A stretch of 64,000 nt of DNA from Lethocerus indicus (GCA_019843655.1 JACDQD010000003.1:1462325-1526324); one strand, 5' to 3'. Shown: positions 11,301-22,619, counted from the first letter of the stretch. Numbers and translations are program-made. The notes: generated by a model from the letters alone, not told the origin.

Positions 11301-14300
11301 TTCAAACCTTCAATCAGAACTCGTGAACTCCTGCCCGACCAATTTTACCTCTAAAAATGCCATTTTTGGGCCAATTTTGCGTCTGAAAATGCCATTTTTG
11401 GGCTAATTTTGCTTATAATAATGCCATTTTTGGCCCAAAAATAGCGTTTTTGGACCAATTTTGCCTCTAAAAATACCATTTTTGGGCCAATTTTGCGTCT
11501 GAAAATGCCATTTTTGGCCCAAAAATAGCGTTTTTGGACCAATTTTATCTCTAAAAATGCCATTTTTGGGCCAATTTTGCGTCTAAAATGCCATTTTTGG
11601 GTCAAAAACAGCGTTTTCGGACCAATTTGGCGTCTAAAAATCCCATTTTTGGGCCAAAAACCGAATTTCCGGGCCAATTTTGCGTCTTAAAAAGCCATTT
11701 TTGGGCCTAAAAACCGCTTTTTCGGACCAATTTTGCCTCTAAAAATGCCATTTTTGGGCCAAAAAAAGCGTTTTTGGACCAATTTTGCCTCTAAAAATAC
11801 CATTTTTGGGCCAATTTTGCGTCTGAAAATGCCATTTTTGGCCCAAAAATAGCGTTTTTGGACCAATTTTATCTCTAAAAATGCCATTTTTGGGCCAATT
11901 TTGCGTCTAAAAATGCCATTTTTGGGCCAAAACGCTATTTCAGGCCAATTTTGCGTCTAAAATGCCATTTTGAGTCAAAAACCGATGCCATTTTCCGGGC
12001 CAATTTTGCGTCTAAAAATGCCATTTTTGGGCCTAAAACCGAATTTCGGACCAATTTAGCGTCTAAAAATGCCATTTTGGGCCAAAAACGCTTTTCGGAC
12101 CAATTTTGGCCTCTAAAATGCCATTTTTGGGCCAATTTTGCCTCTAAAATGCCATTTTGGGCCAATTTTGCGTCTAAAATGCCATTTTGGGCCAAACAGC
12201 GTTTTGGACCAATTTTGCGTCTAAAATGCCAATTTTGGGCCAAAAACCGAATTTTCGGGCCAATTTTGCGTCTTAAAATGCGATTATTGGGCCTAAAACC
12301 GCTATTTCAGGCCAATTTTGCGTCTAAAATGCCATTTTGGGTCAAAAACAGCGTTTTCGGACAAATTTTGGCGTCTAAAATGCCATTTTTGGGCCAAAAA
12401 CCGCATTTTGGGCCAATTTTGCGTCTTCGAAATGCGATTATTGAGTTAAAAATGCCATTTTGCGCTAAAATTTTGGGCCAATTTTGCCTCTAAAAATGCC
12501 AATTTTGCCTAAAACTGCATTTTCTAATTTAACTAAAGACTCTAGCCCGATTTTTAATGCGGCATTTTGGTACCTAAAATCCCATTTTGTACCGTTTTAG
12601 CGTTTAAAACTGCATTTTGCGTCCGATTTTGCGACTAAAAGCAGCATTTTTGCGTCTAGAAACCACATTGTGGGGCGATTATACGTCTAAAAGCCGCATT
12701 TATGCGCCTAAGAACTGATTTTTTTGGGTAATATCAATCGAGTCACCTAAAATTCGTGACTTAATTAAGATGTTACATTAGAATTTACTTGTAATGAGAT
12801 ATCCGGTCCTCTCGGTGGATTCTGGCTGGGCTTTATTAAGATTTGTTAAGATGGGATTTATAATAAACTTAAATGGATTGCAATTTTTAGATGTTCTAGA
12901 TACGCATTCCACAATTATAGAGAATTAACTTTTGAACTGAATACTCGCTATTAATAAGAGGAGACTGGAATTGATTAATACAATAGGTTAAACGCAAATA
13001 CCTTAATCATCTCTCCCCTGTGCTGATCGGGATCATAGCCGACCTGGGATAGGACTTTGATTCCGGACGACTTCTGCGACCTGTCGGCCAGCGAAAGTGT
13101 CATCTTCCTGTGCGTGAACGATTCCGTCGAGTGCGGCCTGAAAGTCAATTTTGTCCTGAACACGGCCTGACCCTGCAGACCGGTACCTTGCCGAATGAAC
13201 AGATGATTGTGGTCGCCCTGCGAACAATTAACGGACAACAGACTGTTTTATCTGTCTGGAAACAGAGAAACGGAGAAAAAAAAAAGGTATCGTTCGGAGT
13301 ATCAGAGGTGAAATTTAAAAACGGGATCGACTGCTTTCACCTGTAACGGCTGTTTGTAGACGTCGAATATTTCCGATCCCAAATGTAACGACATGCTTCC
13401 GTCGGACCATCTGACGAATCGTGCGTTGCTCTCCTTCACGGTGTTGCCTTCCTTGTCCAAACTTTCGCGCCACCGTATAGTGTTCTCAACTTTCAATTTC
13501 AGCCTGCGATAGAAAAATATCGGAACTGTAATTTAAAAAAAAAAAAAAAACCGGGTCCGACACAATCAACGTGCGTTTCCTTCAATCCTTTTTTACAGTT
13601 TACACATTTACAGTGACAGTGCAGTGAGGATACCCAAAAAAACCATCCAAAGCGACTAACACAGCGCTACTGAAGATGGAGAGCGGCCGAACCAGTGAGA
13701 GGAGACGGAAACACACGAAATCTATGGTAGTCCAACCTCTCGCAGACCACAAAACAGGTATTCTAAACTATATTTCCCTTACCCTAATTTTATTATCATT
13801 AAGATATTAAATTGTTTATTTTGTTTTATGTTCGAGTAAATTTGTAAATGAATTTCGACATAGAGAAATTACGCTAATATTTTTCTCCGACACTGTTACC
13901 TGGCTCTGCCTTCTTCGTCGAGCGTCTCCTCTTCGTCGATTTCGTCTTCGTACGTGTCGGCGCTGAACGGCCTCGTGTCCACGGACAGAAAGTTGGGCAA
14001 CTTGACAAAGTGGAGATCGCGGCCGATATCGCAGACAATTTTCGGAATTTCGACGTCAATTCTCGTCTCCGGAGGCTCTTCCTCCTTTTCCTCCTCCTGG
14101 ATAACAACAATTTCCACTATAACACATATATAGAGGTAGAAATACCAGATAAAGCTAATGTACAAATAAAAAAAGAAAAAGAATTTTAGCGGTGACCATT
14201 TAAAGGACTCTGAGATTCCGGGGGCTTCAGCATATCAAGTGAATACAGCAAAATAATAAAGTGTTCTGTAATTATTTCGTCTCTGGATGCTCTCCCTCCT

Positions 14301-17300
14301 TTTCCTCTTCCTGGATAACAACAATTTCCACTATAGCACATATACGAGGAGTGGGTAGAAATATCGAATAAAGCTAATGTACAAATAAAAAAGAAAATAA
14401 TTTTAGCGATGACCATTTAAAGGATTCGAGATTTCTGGGGCTTCAACAAATCAAGTGAATACAGCAAAATAATAAAGTGTTCTGTAATTATTTCGTCTCC
14501 GGAGGTTCTTCCTCCTTTTCCTCTTCCTGGATAACAACAATTTCCACTATAACACGTATAGAGGTAGAAATATCGAATAAAACTAATGTACAAATAAAAA
14601 AAAAATAATTTTAGCGGTGACCATTTAAAGGACTCGAGATTTCCGGGGGCTTCAACATATCAAGTGAATACAGCAAAATAATAAAGTGTTCTGTAATTAT
14701 TTCGTCTCCGGAGGCTCTTCCTCCTTTTCCTCTTCCTGGATAACAACAATTTCCACTATAACACATATACAGTGGTAGAAATATCGAATAAAGCTAATGT
14801 ACAAAATAAAAAAAAAATAATTTTAGCGATGACCATTTAAAGGACTCGAGATTTCCGGGGGCTTCAACATATCAAGTGAATACAGCAAAATAATAAAGTG
14901 TTCTGTAATTATTTCGTCTCCGGAGGCTCTTCCTCCTTTTCCTCTTCCTGGATAACAACAATTTCCACTATAACACATATAGTGGTAGAAATATCGAATA
15001 AAGCTAATGTACAAAATAAAAAAAAAATAATTTTAGCGATGACCATTTAAAGGACTTGAGATTTCCGGGGGCTTCAACATATCAAGCCAGTGAATACAGT
15101 TGAATATACTACAGTGTTCTGTAATCATTTTAGATCCACTCATAAACGAATTAGACCAATTTTGGGTCTAAAAATGCCATTTTTGGGCCAATTTTGCGCC
15201 TAAATATGCCATTTTCGGGCTAAAAAACCGCATTTTCGGGCCAATTTGGCGTCTAAAAATGCCATTTTTGAGTCAAAAACAGCGTTTTTGGACCAATTTT
15301 GCGTCTAAAAATGCCATTTTTGAGCCAAAAATTTTCAGGCCAATTTGTCTAAAATGCCATTTTTCAAAACAGCGTTTTTGGACCAATTTTGCGTCTAAAA
15401 TGCCATTTTGAGCCAAAACCGCATTTTCGGGCCATTTTGCGTCTAAAAATGCCATTTTTGGGCCAATTTTGCGTCTAAAAATGCTTCCTCCTAAATGTAG
15501 TAGAATATACTACAGTATTCTGTAATCATTTTAGATCCACTCATAACCGAATTAAAGTTGTGCAGCGTACAGTGTATTTTTGTTCTTCTGTCGTTTTTAG
15601 TGTTTCGGACAGTTTTCTTTTCCGATCAGTCCCTGTCAGTCATATTTTTCATTTTCAGTATTATGCAGATAATTACCGTGAAACTATCGGGTTGACAACT
15701 AAAGTAATTGCGGAATTCGCCGACAAGTGGCGTTGTACATATTTTTAAGTACGTCAACATCTTTGCGCGGATAGGCCGTAGATGGTTTTGAATGCACGTA
15801 TAAGATATATTCGGCTCCTCTGCAATGTCACAGTGTTGAACTATGGCGATCCGAATCAATAAAATGGCCTTTATTCGGTCATCATCGACCTCCACTGGAC
15901 GTCCAGAGCGATCCTCGTCTTTTAATGAAATATCCCCCGACCGGAATTTTGCGTTCTTTTACACGGCGTACAACTTTTTATGAGCCCGCGAGGCGTTAAC
16001 AGCTTTGCGAAAATAAAAAAACGAAATGCGACTGAAATGCTCACTTCGGTTCACCGTGTTTTAGCTTTTAATACACAATTCAACTGGTCAATGTAATTTC
16101 GATACCGAATGTTTCAGAAAGGACCAAATAATAACGTATCTGTGCAAAGATGTTGACGTACTTAAAAATATGTACAACGCCACTTGTCGGTGAATTCCGC
16201 AATTACTCAGTTGTCGACCGAATACAATAGTTTACCTTATCTTTCCTTCTCTCTTCGTCATCGCTGACTTCCCTTTCGTCGGATTCTCTCTCCTTCTCCT
16301 CTTCCTTTTCCTCCTCCTCCTCTTCTTCACTTCTTTCGACCCTTTTATTTCCTTCCTCATCGGAACTTATATCGTCGGCGTCGCCGAAGAGGGCTTCAGC
16401 GGTTGCTAAAGATTTTTTTCAACATATTTCAATTGGCTAAACGTTTAAGAGCAGCGATAATAATTATTGTATTAAATTTTTACTAGAAATTATTTCCAAC
16501 TTATAATTACGGTATATTTTTGGAAAATTTTAAGGGATTTAAGTTCATTTTTCTGTTGAAACAGATCAAAATAAGAATAATATAGCCACCCTACATTATA
16601 GATTGCGATCTTATAGTTAATATAAACTAACATCAATATCATATGTCAATAAGGTTTAATATTATTGTAATATATAATAGAAAAACTCACTTGCATCGGC
16701 CTTGTCATCATTGTCACTGTCGTCGTCCCCGAGCTTACTACAGCCTTGCGCTTCTTAGGCTTTTCACTTTCAACATCACTTTTTGAAGTAACAAAAGTAG
16801 CCAACTTCAATATAGAAACAACTGTAAAATTATACAATAAGCAACATTGATTCACTAGCTTAGTCTACAATTAATCAAATTTCATTTAATTTATTATTAT
16901 TAATATTTTATTTACCTAAGGCCAACGTCTCAATATAGATTTAAAAAAAAAAATATACAGAAATATCACTAATAAAGAAATATATTCATAATCACAGTCA
17001 ATCGCCGAATAAATGTTCAAATAATAGGAAAAATGTGATAGATTTTTTCATTTTCCGTTTTTTCATTTTTTCACTTTTTTCCCTTCCCATTGTATTCTCC
17101 ATTCTGTTTTTTCTCTTTTATCTCTATATCTATTTTTTCTTTTTTATCTATTTTTATCTATTTTTCTTTTTTTCCTTAATTTTTCTGAGGTGGTAATTTA
17201 GGATGAAAGACCGAAGAAAAAATTAAGATAATCTTCATCAAATCAACAAAAGAAAAACATTGAAAAAAAGGAAAAATTTTTTTAAAAATTCCCAACTCAT

Positions 17301-20300
17301 CGACAGCATGAGTAAAATCAATCCTTCGTAAAATTGTTAACGCATGATCGATTCCCGATATAAATCCCTCCATTCAAAATTCCGAAACTAATTATCTGCA
17401 TGAACATTAATGCAATTGGCGATTATCTATTTACCTAAATTGAATAGAAAATTTAGAAATATTCAAACACAAGAAGAACAGAATCATAAACGAAATGATT
17501 TATTCGCAGAGTGACTCCATATTTGCCCCGATAATCGTATTAAAGGATTTCCAAACTGCCCAAAGTGACTATTAACACAGCGCTACTGAAGATGGCGAGC
17601 GGCCGAAACCGGTCTAGCAAAAGACCAACAAGAGGAGACAGAAACGCCACAAACCTACTTTCTTACTTTCATTTCCACGACTGATTTAGAGAACGTTGTA
17701 AAAAATTTGGTCTAAAAGAATTTAAATAGATAAAAGTAATCGTAAAGTTTGAATAAATGAAGGTTACCTTCCTGCAGGCGTTTCATCGTCACCGCTTTGC
17801 GAATGTATTCGTTTACGAACTTCCTTCGCCTTTTGACCCTCTTCAATATCGGAACCGTCATCTGCAGCACAATATCAGAACGATAATTTTTTTTTCGTTT
17901 GTTAATTATTTAACCGATTCATTTGTTATAGACGACACCAGGAGTTGTACTGTATAAAATGTGTCGAAAGTCTCGGCATTGTCTTCTGAAGCGAAACTTC
18001 TTTCGGGAGTGAACCGACAATTTGCAAGTGAAGTGAGAAACTGAATGTAATAATTCGATAAAATTATCGATACGAAAACGTGAAAAGTTTCATAGATTTC
18101 GTGTGTTTCTATTTCCTCTCGCCGGTTCTTTTGCTAGACTGGTTTCGGCCGCTCGCCATCTTCAGTAGCGGACAGTACAAGTGACAGTGCAGTGAGGATG
18201 CCCGAAAAACATCCAAAGTGCCATAAAGTGACTAACACCGCTACTGAAGATGCCGAAACCGGTCTAGCAAAAGACCAAACTAGCGAGAGGAGATAGAAAC
18301 ACACGAAATCTACGGTATTCCAACCCCTCGCAGACCACAAAACAGGTATGTTAAACCATGAAAGTTTCACTTTGGTTGCTTGTGTGTTTTATTACCCATT
18401 ACTCATTTATCACTTCGTTATTACTCGGGTAATAAGAATGTAAAAATGAAAAAAACGGACTTTAATCATTAAAATGTAAAACTGTTATTTAAACAAGTAG
18501 AACAAGCTTAATGGCATCAATAATGTATGAAATAAATGGCAAGTTACCGGAAGCGGCGTTCTCTTTGCGTCGAGGTGATGCGGCGCTGCTCGGCGGGGAT
18601 GTGGAGGCGCGACTGCGGTGGCTCGCTCCACTCTTGGGGCTCGCCGCGCTCTTGGCGCTAGCTGCACTCTTGGCGCTAGCTGCACTCTTGGCGCCGCGCT
18701 CTTGGCGCTCCTCTCCGAACCGTCCGGACTCTTTATTGAGCCGTCCCTGCTGATCTCGGAGCCGTCGCGGCTCCTGTCCCTTGAACCCTCCCTGCTCCTG
18801 CTCCTACCCCTGGACCCCTCCCTGCTCCTGCTCCTGTCCCTGGACCCCTCTCTGCTCCTGCTCCTGCCCCTGGACCCCTCCCTGCTCCTGCTCCTGCCCT
18901 GGACCCCTCCTGCTCCTGCTCCTGCCCCTGGACCCCTCCTGCTCCTGCTCCTGCCCTGGACCCCCTCCCTCTCCTGCTCCTGCTCCTGCCCTGGACCCCT
19001 CCCTGCTCCTGTCCTCCCGACTGACGCCCGCTCGCGCGGGCTGGCCGGTGGTGACTTGTTATTGGTCGGGCTGGCCGAGCGGCTGGACGCCTGCGAGCTC
19101 GGCGGCGACTTGGAGTCGGCGCGACTGCTCCGCGACTTGGAGCTGACCGGGCTGGCCGACCTCGATGACTTCTTGACGCCGCCCCCACCCTTTTTCCCAG
19201 GGGACAGTGACCGGCTCCTCCTCGCAGGACTGCCGGAGTAGGACGACCCTCCGGGGCTGGAACGTCGCGACCTCTCAGACGCCGCACTCCTCGAGCTCGA
19301 ACTTCGAGACCTCCCCGACCCGGCTTTAGATCTCTGCAAATTTTAGTGTACAAAGGTTGATAAAAGGAAAAAGCGACTGTAGAATTTATTCTAGTCTAGT
19401 TTAGAAAACCTGTTTTGTGGTCTAGCAAAAGACCAAACCAGCAAGGGGAAACAGAAACACACGAAATCTACTTTATTTTGGCTACTTCTAGAAAGAAACA
19501 TTTTCAATATAATTGTCTCACTATTTCATCGAATAAGTCTAGCTAAAAATTTTTATCTTTCTTTCCAATATGTCGCCCCTAAGATATCGGAAATAGAAAA
19601 TGTATTTATGACAGCGGCGAAAGTTTCATTGAAAATCAATCCTCAAGCAATCTGATGAGAAAGGGAAAACAACGTGTCGAATTCTGAAATATTGTGTTCC
19701 GATTGTTATAAATCCGATGAGTTTAAAACAGGGAATTAATTGAGGGAAAATGTTTCGTCAAAATTGCAATTTGTTGAGCGGTTAAAATAAATTATACATA
19801 AGACAATGAGGGTTCTACGACTCTTAACGAGCGTACATTAGTGTCCGAGTGATCTTACTTATACTTTAACTTATAAACTAAGATGTTTGGCCTGAAGATG
19901 CTTCCTCAAGGCTCCTTATAATTCCGTAGATTTCGTGCGTTTCTGTCTTCTCTCACCGGTTTGGTCTTTCGCCAGACTGTTTCCGGCGTCTCGGTGTTAG
20001 TGACAGAGGATGCCGGCAAAAAACATCCGAAGTGGCTAAGAGGAAACCGGTATCGACGGTATTCCAACAACGCCTCAGAGAGCACAAAAGCAGGTATTCT
20101 AAGCTGTTTATAATTAATTGAATGGTTTAATATCGGAGGACTGGATTACGTGCGAGCGTGGGCTGGCCGATGGCGACCTGGACCTCTGGCTGAGCGACGA
20201 GTTGTCGGGCGTGTGCGACCTGCGCCCGCCTCTACTATTTGGCCGCGCCGACGTCGCCTCCCCGTCGTCGTCGTCGTCGCCGCCGTCGTCGCTGCCGAAC

Positions 20301-22259
20301 CCGCGGCCGGGCGTCGGAGCGACACCGTGATGGGAGCCGCCACTCGACCTGTCGGACCTTGCGCTCGACCTGCTCGAATCCGACCCGCTCTCCCTCCTGA
20401 AAACACGGTTCACGAACACGTTACGGAGGCTAAATCGAATCGACATTCCTGCGCCAGTTCCAGAACAGGCGGGGAGAACTGACCCAATTCATTACTGTTT
20501 TTTTTAGATAAAATCAAAGCAAAAAAATCAGACCCTTACAAACCGTAAGGAACTGGGAAGTAGCCAAGAGTTAAATTCAAAATGTATACAAACAATACCC
20601 GTAATATTAACACGTTGAGTGCCACGCGATTTTATAAGGAAATCCCCGTCAGGCCACGTACGCTGGTATCGCGGTACGGCGATGCGAAGCGCACTGCTAG
20701 CATATTAAAATTTACGCGAGTGTTCAAACATATGAAGAAAATGCGGCGCGGCGCCGCAAAAAAAAAAGCGAGAAATTTCACCAAACAAGTTGTAACATCT
20801 TGTGATACTTGCGAGGATACAACCGTTTTTATGTTTACCCCGTTTTTTAATAAAATATCGTTGAACTTTTCTGAAAAAAATGTTTAAATACGTTAATAAT
20901 AAAATCCCGTATTAAATAAAAATTGAGTGGACTTAAAACGATGTAAATTTTTTAGTTTTATATCATACTTTACACTGTCAGTCACCGATGACTTCGCACT
21001 CCGCTGCTTCCCCCCTCTCGGGAGACATTCGAGTTTTTTAGTGATTACGGGGGGAATATTGAATATCGTTTCCCTTGAAATGGGGCGAGAAATCAAATTG
21101 AAATATAGAAATGTGCGGCGGTTTTTGCGTCGGACGAGAACTCACGACTGTCCGAGCACTTTTCGCGGCGGCGCACACTTGAAAAGAGCGATAGGATGAG
21201 CGGAATTCGTCGAATAAAGGTCGGTACAGCGAAATTTACAATTATAAATAAACGAGTCTATAAAACCGGAGAGGAAAAGATTTTTTCAACGCTCGGGTCG
21301 GAAACGCGCGCGCGCGCGATATAAACTCATACACAATGTATCGGATATCAATTGACCAATTGGGCGGGCGATTTTCGCGCATCGAGAACGAATCCAACAT
21401 CCACATCTTCCGTGGATTGTGGAACAATAGATTAGATAACGAATTGCAGGCGTCGGACACATAAATATGTATCGTGTGTTCCATTTGTTCCGTCGAACAA
21501 ATTATAATCGTGAAATCCCAACGCGTATTCGGGGATTGTTTCAAATTTTAATCGTACTGTACAAAATTATAAACGATAAAATACCGTTTTTTTTTTTGCG
21601 AATATACACTGCTCGATCTCGACCGATTCGTACATAATATCCAATATAATAATACGGTAATACGAGGGGTCTGTAATGTGTTCGTTTATGGCGTAGCCAA
21701 CGTCCGAAATCGTTCCTAGTGCAAAGGGTTAATAATATTTTATATAAACTAACATAAGAGAGCCCAGAAATCAGCCCTGAACAAGAAACCCCGATCTTAT
21801 TTTATATATTTTAGATTGTTATTGTCGACCGAATGCAACGATGCGAATGCGGTCGCTTTTAAGGTACGGATCGTTACGGTCCGATCGATCGATAACATTC
21901 TTCTATTACGGCCCTTAATTATACCGTATTAATGTGCGTATGGACCGATTTGATACCAATATAAGATAATTGAGATTTAAACAGATTTGAATCACTGATT
22001 GAGTACAGAGAGAGAGAGAGCATGGTGTGTTCAAATTTAATTTTTACAGTTTGAAAATTTGTAAAAGCGATAATTTGATTCAGCGAGAACTGACAACAAA
22101 CAGCCCAACGTCGCCAGATACAATTAAATGGTGACAATTCGAAAAAAATAAAATAAAATCCATATTCGAGGCGAGAATTTACCGCCCGAATCGCCAACTG
22201 AAAAACGGACCTGATTCGGCGTCGCTGGAATCGTCGTCGTACGCGTTGATCGGTGCCAT
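4274..22259 (-). CDS. LEO1: LEO1/Atu, Paf1 complex subunit
   Basis: Exons in transcript order: 22259-22211, 20396-20150, 19333-18548, 17861-17768, 16778-16691, 16405-16236, 14096-13900, 13503-13341, 13217-13002, 5713-5530, 4473-4274; about 795 codons. Start [16 protein letters not shown]. The N-terminal half is acidic and Ser/Arg rich, with a 10-residue SR repeat ([10 protein letters not shown] type) in exon 3 and an acidic [13 protein letters not shown] block in exon 6. Exons 7-9 form the conserved Leo1 domain: [73 protein letters not shown]. Exon 10 has SYLEPDRED; exon 11 has IYSSDDDGS and an acidic tail. Leo1 acts with Paf1 in the RNA polymerase II elongation complex. Exons 1/2 do not join in phase, and exons 3 and 5 each contain a frame break (see findings), so the exact N-terminus is uncertain; the C-terminal half is secure. 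Confidence 0.9.
4598..4925. mobile_element. Fold-back element with (AT)n centre
   Basis: Left arm 4598-4730 (CATCTTCAGTAGCGCTGTG, CACTTTGGATGTTTTTTGGG, ACATGTACTGTAGTG). A 55-bp AT tract follows, then the reverse-complement arm 4805-4920, ending CAGCGCTACTGAAGATGGCG. It lies in LEO1 intron 10. Both arms read nearly identically, so the hairpin potential is very strong. Confidence 0.75.
5780..7880. repeat. 54-bp tandem array, block A (LEO1 intron 9)
   Basis: About 39 imperfect tandem copies of a roughly 53-55-bp unit typified by GGTTTTTAGGCCC, TAGCATTTTTAGACG and AAAATTGGCCCAAAAAT segments. The period measured from GGTTTTTAGG starts at 5826, 5880, 5934 and 5989 is 54 bp. Around 6835-7075 it forms a roughly 107-bp dimer in which a GGTATAAAATTGTGTCG unit alternates with a GGCATAAAATTGGCCCG unit. 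Open frames translate as an 18-residue repeat simply because the period is divisible by three; there is no sign of coding. Confidence 0.9.
7878..10290. repeat. 104-bp satellite array, about 23 copies
   Basis: Highly homogeneous head-to-tail array. GGATCGATCT recurs at 7971, 8075, 8179 and so on; the period is 104 bp with one short copy (about 92 bp) near 8189-8280. The unit contains TTTTCGAAAAACCTAAA, CGATTTTCAACCCGCC, TTTCAGGGGCAAGTG and GGTACACTTGTGGGTGG. CAAGTGTA and TACACTTG form a perfect 8-bp inverted repeat around 11 bp. Variants are ordered: CTGCG junctions at the left give way to CTGAG at the right, and GCCCTTTCAGG changes to GCCGTTTCAGG from about 9570 onward. It lies inside LEO1 intron 9. 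Confidence 0.95.
10291..11035. repeat. 54-bp-family array, block B (inverted)
   Basis: Diverged tandem array with segments such as GCCTAAAAACCGCATTTT and GGGCCGATTTTGCGCC. These are the reverse complement of block A motifs (AAAATGCGGTTTTTAGGC), so this block is oriented opposite to block A across the satellite. It begins right after the last satellite copy. Three near-identical early units share TTTTAGTGTCCATTTTGCGCC. Confidence 0.8.
11036..11344. other. Unique spacer between inverted arrays
   Basis: About 300 bp of non-repetitive intronic sequence between blocks B and C. A 73-residue open frame on the + strand (11038-11259) has no recognisable motif and I do not call it a gene. Confidence 0.5.
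11345..12745. repeat. 54-bp-family array, block C (inverted)
   Basis: Tandem array of AAAAATGCCATTTTTGGGCC and CAATTTTGCGTCTAAAA type units, the reverse complement of block A units. It is tidy to about 12500 and then decays. A further 340 bp of the same array lies at 15150-15490. Repeated indels of single A or G residues among units account for the scattered open frames. Confidence 0.85.
13598..13762. mobile_element. Fold-back element, right half
   Basis: Single arm containing CAGTGCAGTGAGGAT, CAGCGCTACTGAAGATGG, GAGAGGAGACGGAAACA and CCTCGCAGACCACAAAACAGG. The left arm is missing. It lies in LEO1 intron 7. Confidence 0.6.
14058..15135. repeat. Five-copy ~210-bp repeat spanning a LEO1 splice acceptor
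   Basis: Tandem units with TTTTAGCG(A/G)TGACCATTTAA anchors near 14185, 14401, 14610, 14821 and 15031 (spacing 209-216 bp). Each unit contains, in the LEO1 sense, the end of intron 6 and the first 38 or so bases of exon 7 ([12 protein letters not shown] coding sequence). The genuine acceptor is at 14096; copies of the same CAG/G(A)AGGA junction lie near 14310, 14526, 14735 and 14947. Upstream copies run into a TAA two codons after the PPET segment, so using one would truncate LEO1. Confidence 0.9.
15150..15490. repeat. 54-bp-family array, block D
   Basis: Short outlying array of CAATTTTGCGTCTAAAAATG and CCATTTTTGGGCC units, same orientation as block C, in LEO1 intron 6 beyond the 210-bp repeat. 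Confidence 0.75.
15693..16219 (-). mobile_element. Internally deleted mariner element 1
   Basis: Terminal inverted repeats of about 80 bp: the left includes GTAATTGCGGAATTCGCCGAC and TACGTCAACATCTTTGC, the right is its reverse complement ending CAATTACTCAGTTGTCGAC. The - strand interior encodes a mariner transposase helix-turn-helix fragment ([14 protein letters not shown], then [19 protein letters not shown]) that runs straight into the terminal repeat. The catalytic domain is gone and the copy is inactive. It sits in LEO1 intron 6 with its end only about 16 bases from the exon 6 donor at 16236. Confidence 0.85.
17460..17665. mobile_element. Diverged fold-back element fragment
   Basis: Inner-arm sequence (GCAGAGTGACTCCATATTTGCCCC, a diverged match to the composite elements at 35.4 and 52.6 kb) followed by a terminal arm with CAGCGCTACTGAAGATGGCG and GTCTAGCAAAAGACC. 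It lies in LEO1 intron 4. Confidence 0.6.
18095..18352. mobile_element. Fold-back element, compact copy
   Basis: Left arm TTTGCTAGACTGGTTTCGGCC with CATCTTCAGTAGCG, centre CAGTGCAGTGAGGATGCCC, right arm CTACTGAAGATGCCGAAACC, then GAGGAGATAGAAACACACG and CCTCGCAGACCACAAAACAGG. It lies in LEO1 intron 3. Confidence 0.7.
18755..19020. repeat. 30-bp coding minisatellite in LEO1 exon 3
   Basis: About seven tandem copies of a CTCCTGCTCCTG / CCCTGGACCCCTCC unit (+ strand). On the - strand it encodes the SR-repeat [10 protein letters not shown]. The first three units are exactly 30 bp; later ones are 28-30 bp because CCCC runs vary by one base, which shifts the frame within the array. A separate 15-bp repeat (SAKSA/A coding) lies at 18640-18710. 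Confidence 0.85.
19395..19475. mobile_element. Fold-back element fragment
   Basis: Scrambled fragment with CCTGTTTTGTGGTCT joined to AGCAAAAGACCAAACCAGC and a diverged GGAAACAGAAACACACGAAATC. It lies in LEO1 intron 2. Confidence 0.5.
19920..20098. mobile_element. Diverged fold-back element
   Basis: Left arm TTTCTGTCTTCTCTC, TTGGTCTTTCGCCAGAC; centre GTGACAGAGGATGCC; right arm CATCCGAAGTGGC and a terminus CAGAGAGCACAAAAGCAGG. More diverged than other copies; LEO1 intron 2. Confidence 0.5.
20600..21730 (+). mobile_element. piggyBac-like element remnant
   Basis: The right boundary shows TAGTGCAAAGGGTTAA (about 21717-21732), which read on the other strand is TTAA followed by CCCTTTGCACTA, a typical piggyBac-type end. 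On the + strand near 20730-20870 a frame reads [10 protein letters not shown] and [11 protein letters not shown], resembling the basic plus Cys-rich C-terminal tail of piggyBac transposases. A TTAACACG start near 20607 may be the other end. No intact DDD domain is present. It lies in LEO1 intron 1. Confidence 0.45.
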
Positions 22260-22586
22260 TTATAACGTTTTTTTTCTAACACTTCACCACGGATTATCAC
22301 TAAAAATATACCGTTCAGAACCACATTAGAAATTGATAATATACAGTTTTTATCGAACCTGACTCAAAACACTCTGCTTTCGTACGTAATGATACAACAG
22401 TGCGATTGGACTGTGGGCCAAAGAGGAATGGCCGCTAAGCGTGTTCACAACCCTTTTGATGCCAGAATTTCAACCGTTTTTCAACCAATCAGATTGAGTT
22501 CTCGGGGTTTTTTTTTTATTATTATAAATTTTCCCGATTATTACAATAATATTGTCAAAAATCCATGTTTAATGTAATATAATATT

Positions 22587-22619
<33 letters not shown>

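Noticed and set aside
5878..12493. Open frames of 60-180 residues with repeating peptides on both strands
   Set aside because: They arise because the 54-bp repeat unit is divisible by three; both strands and several frames are open, and there is no start context, splice support or known domain.
15150..16220. Active mariner transposase gene
   Set aside because: The catalytic D,D34D domain is deleted; only the helix-turn-helix fragment and terminal repeats remain.
18511..19241. Long + strand open frames opposite LEO1 exon 3
   Set aside because: Leu/Pro/Ser repeats are the shadow of the SR-coding minisatellite on the other strand.
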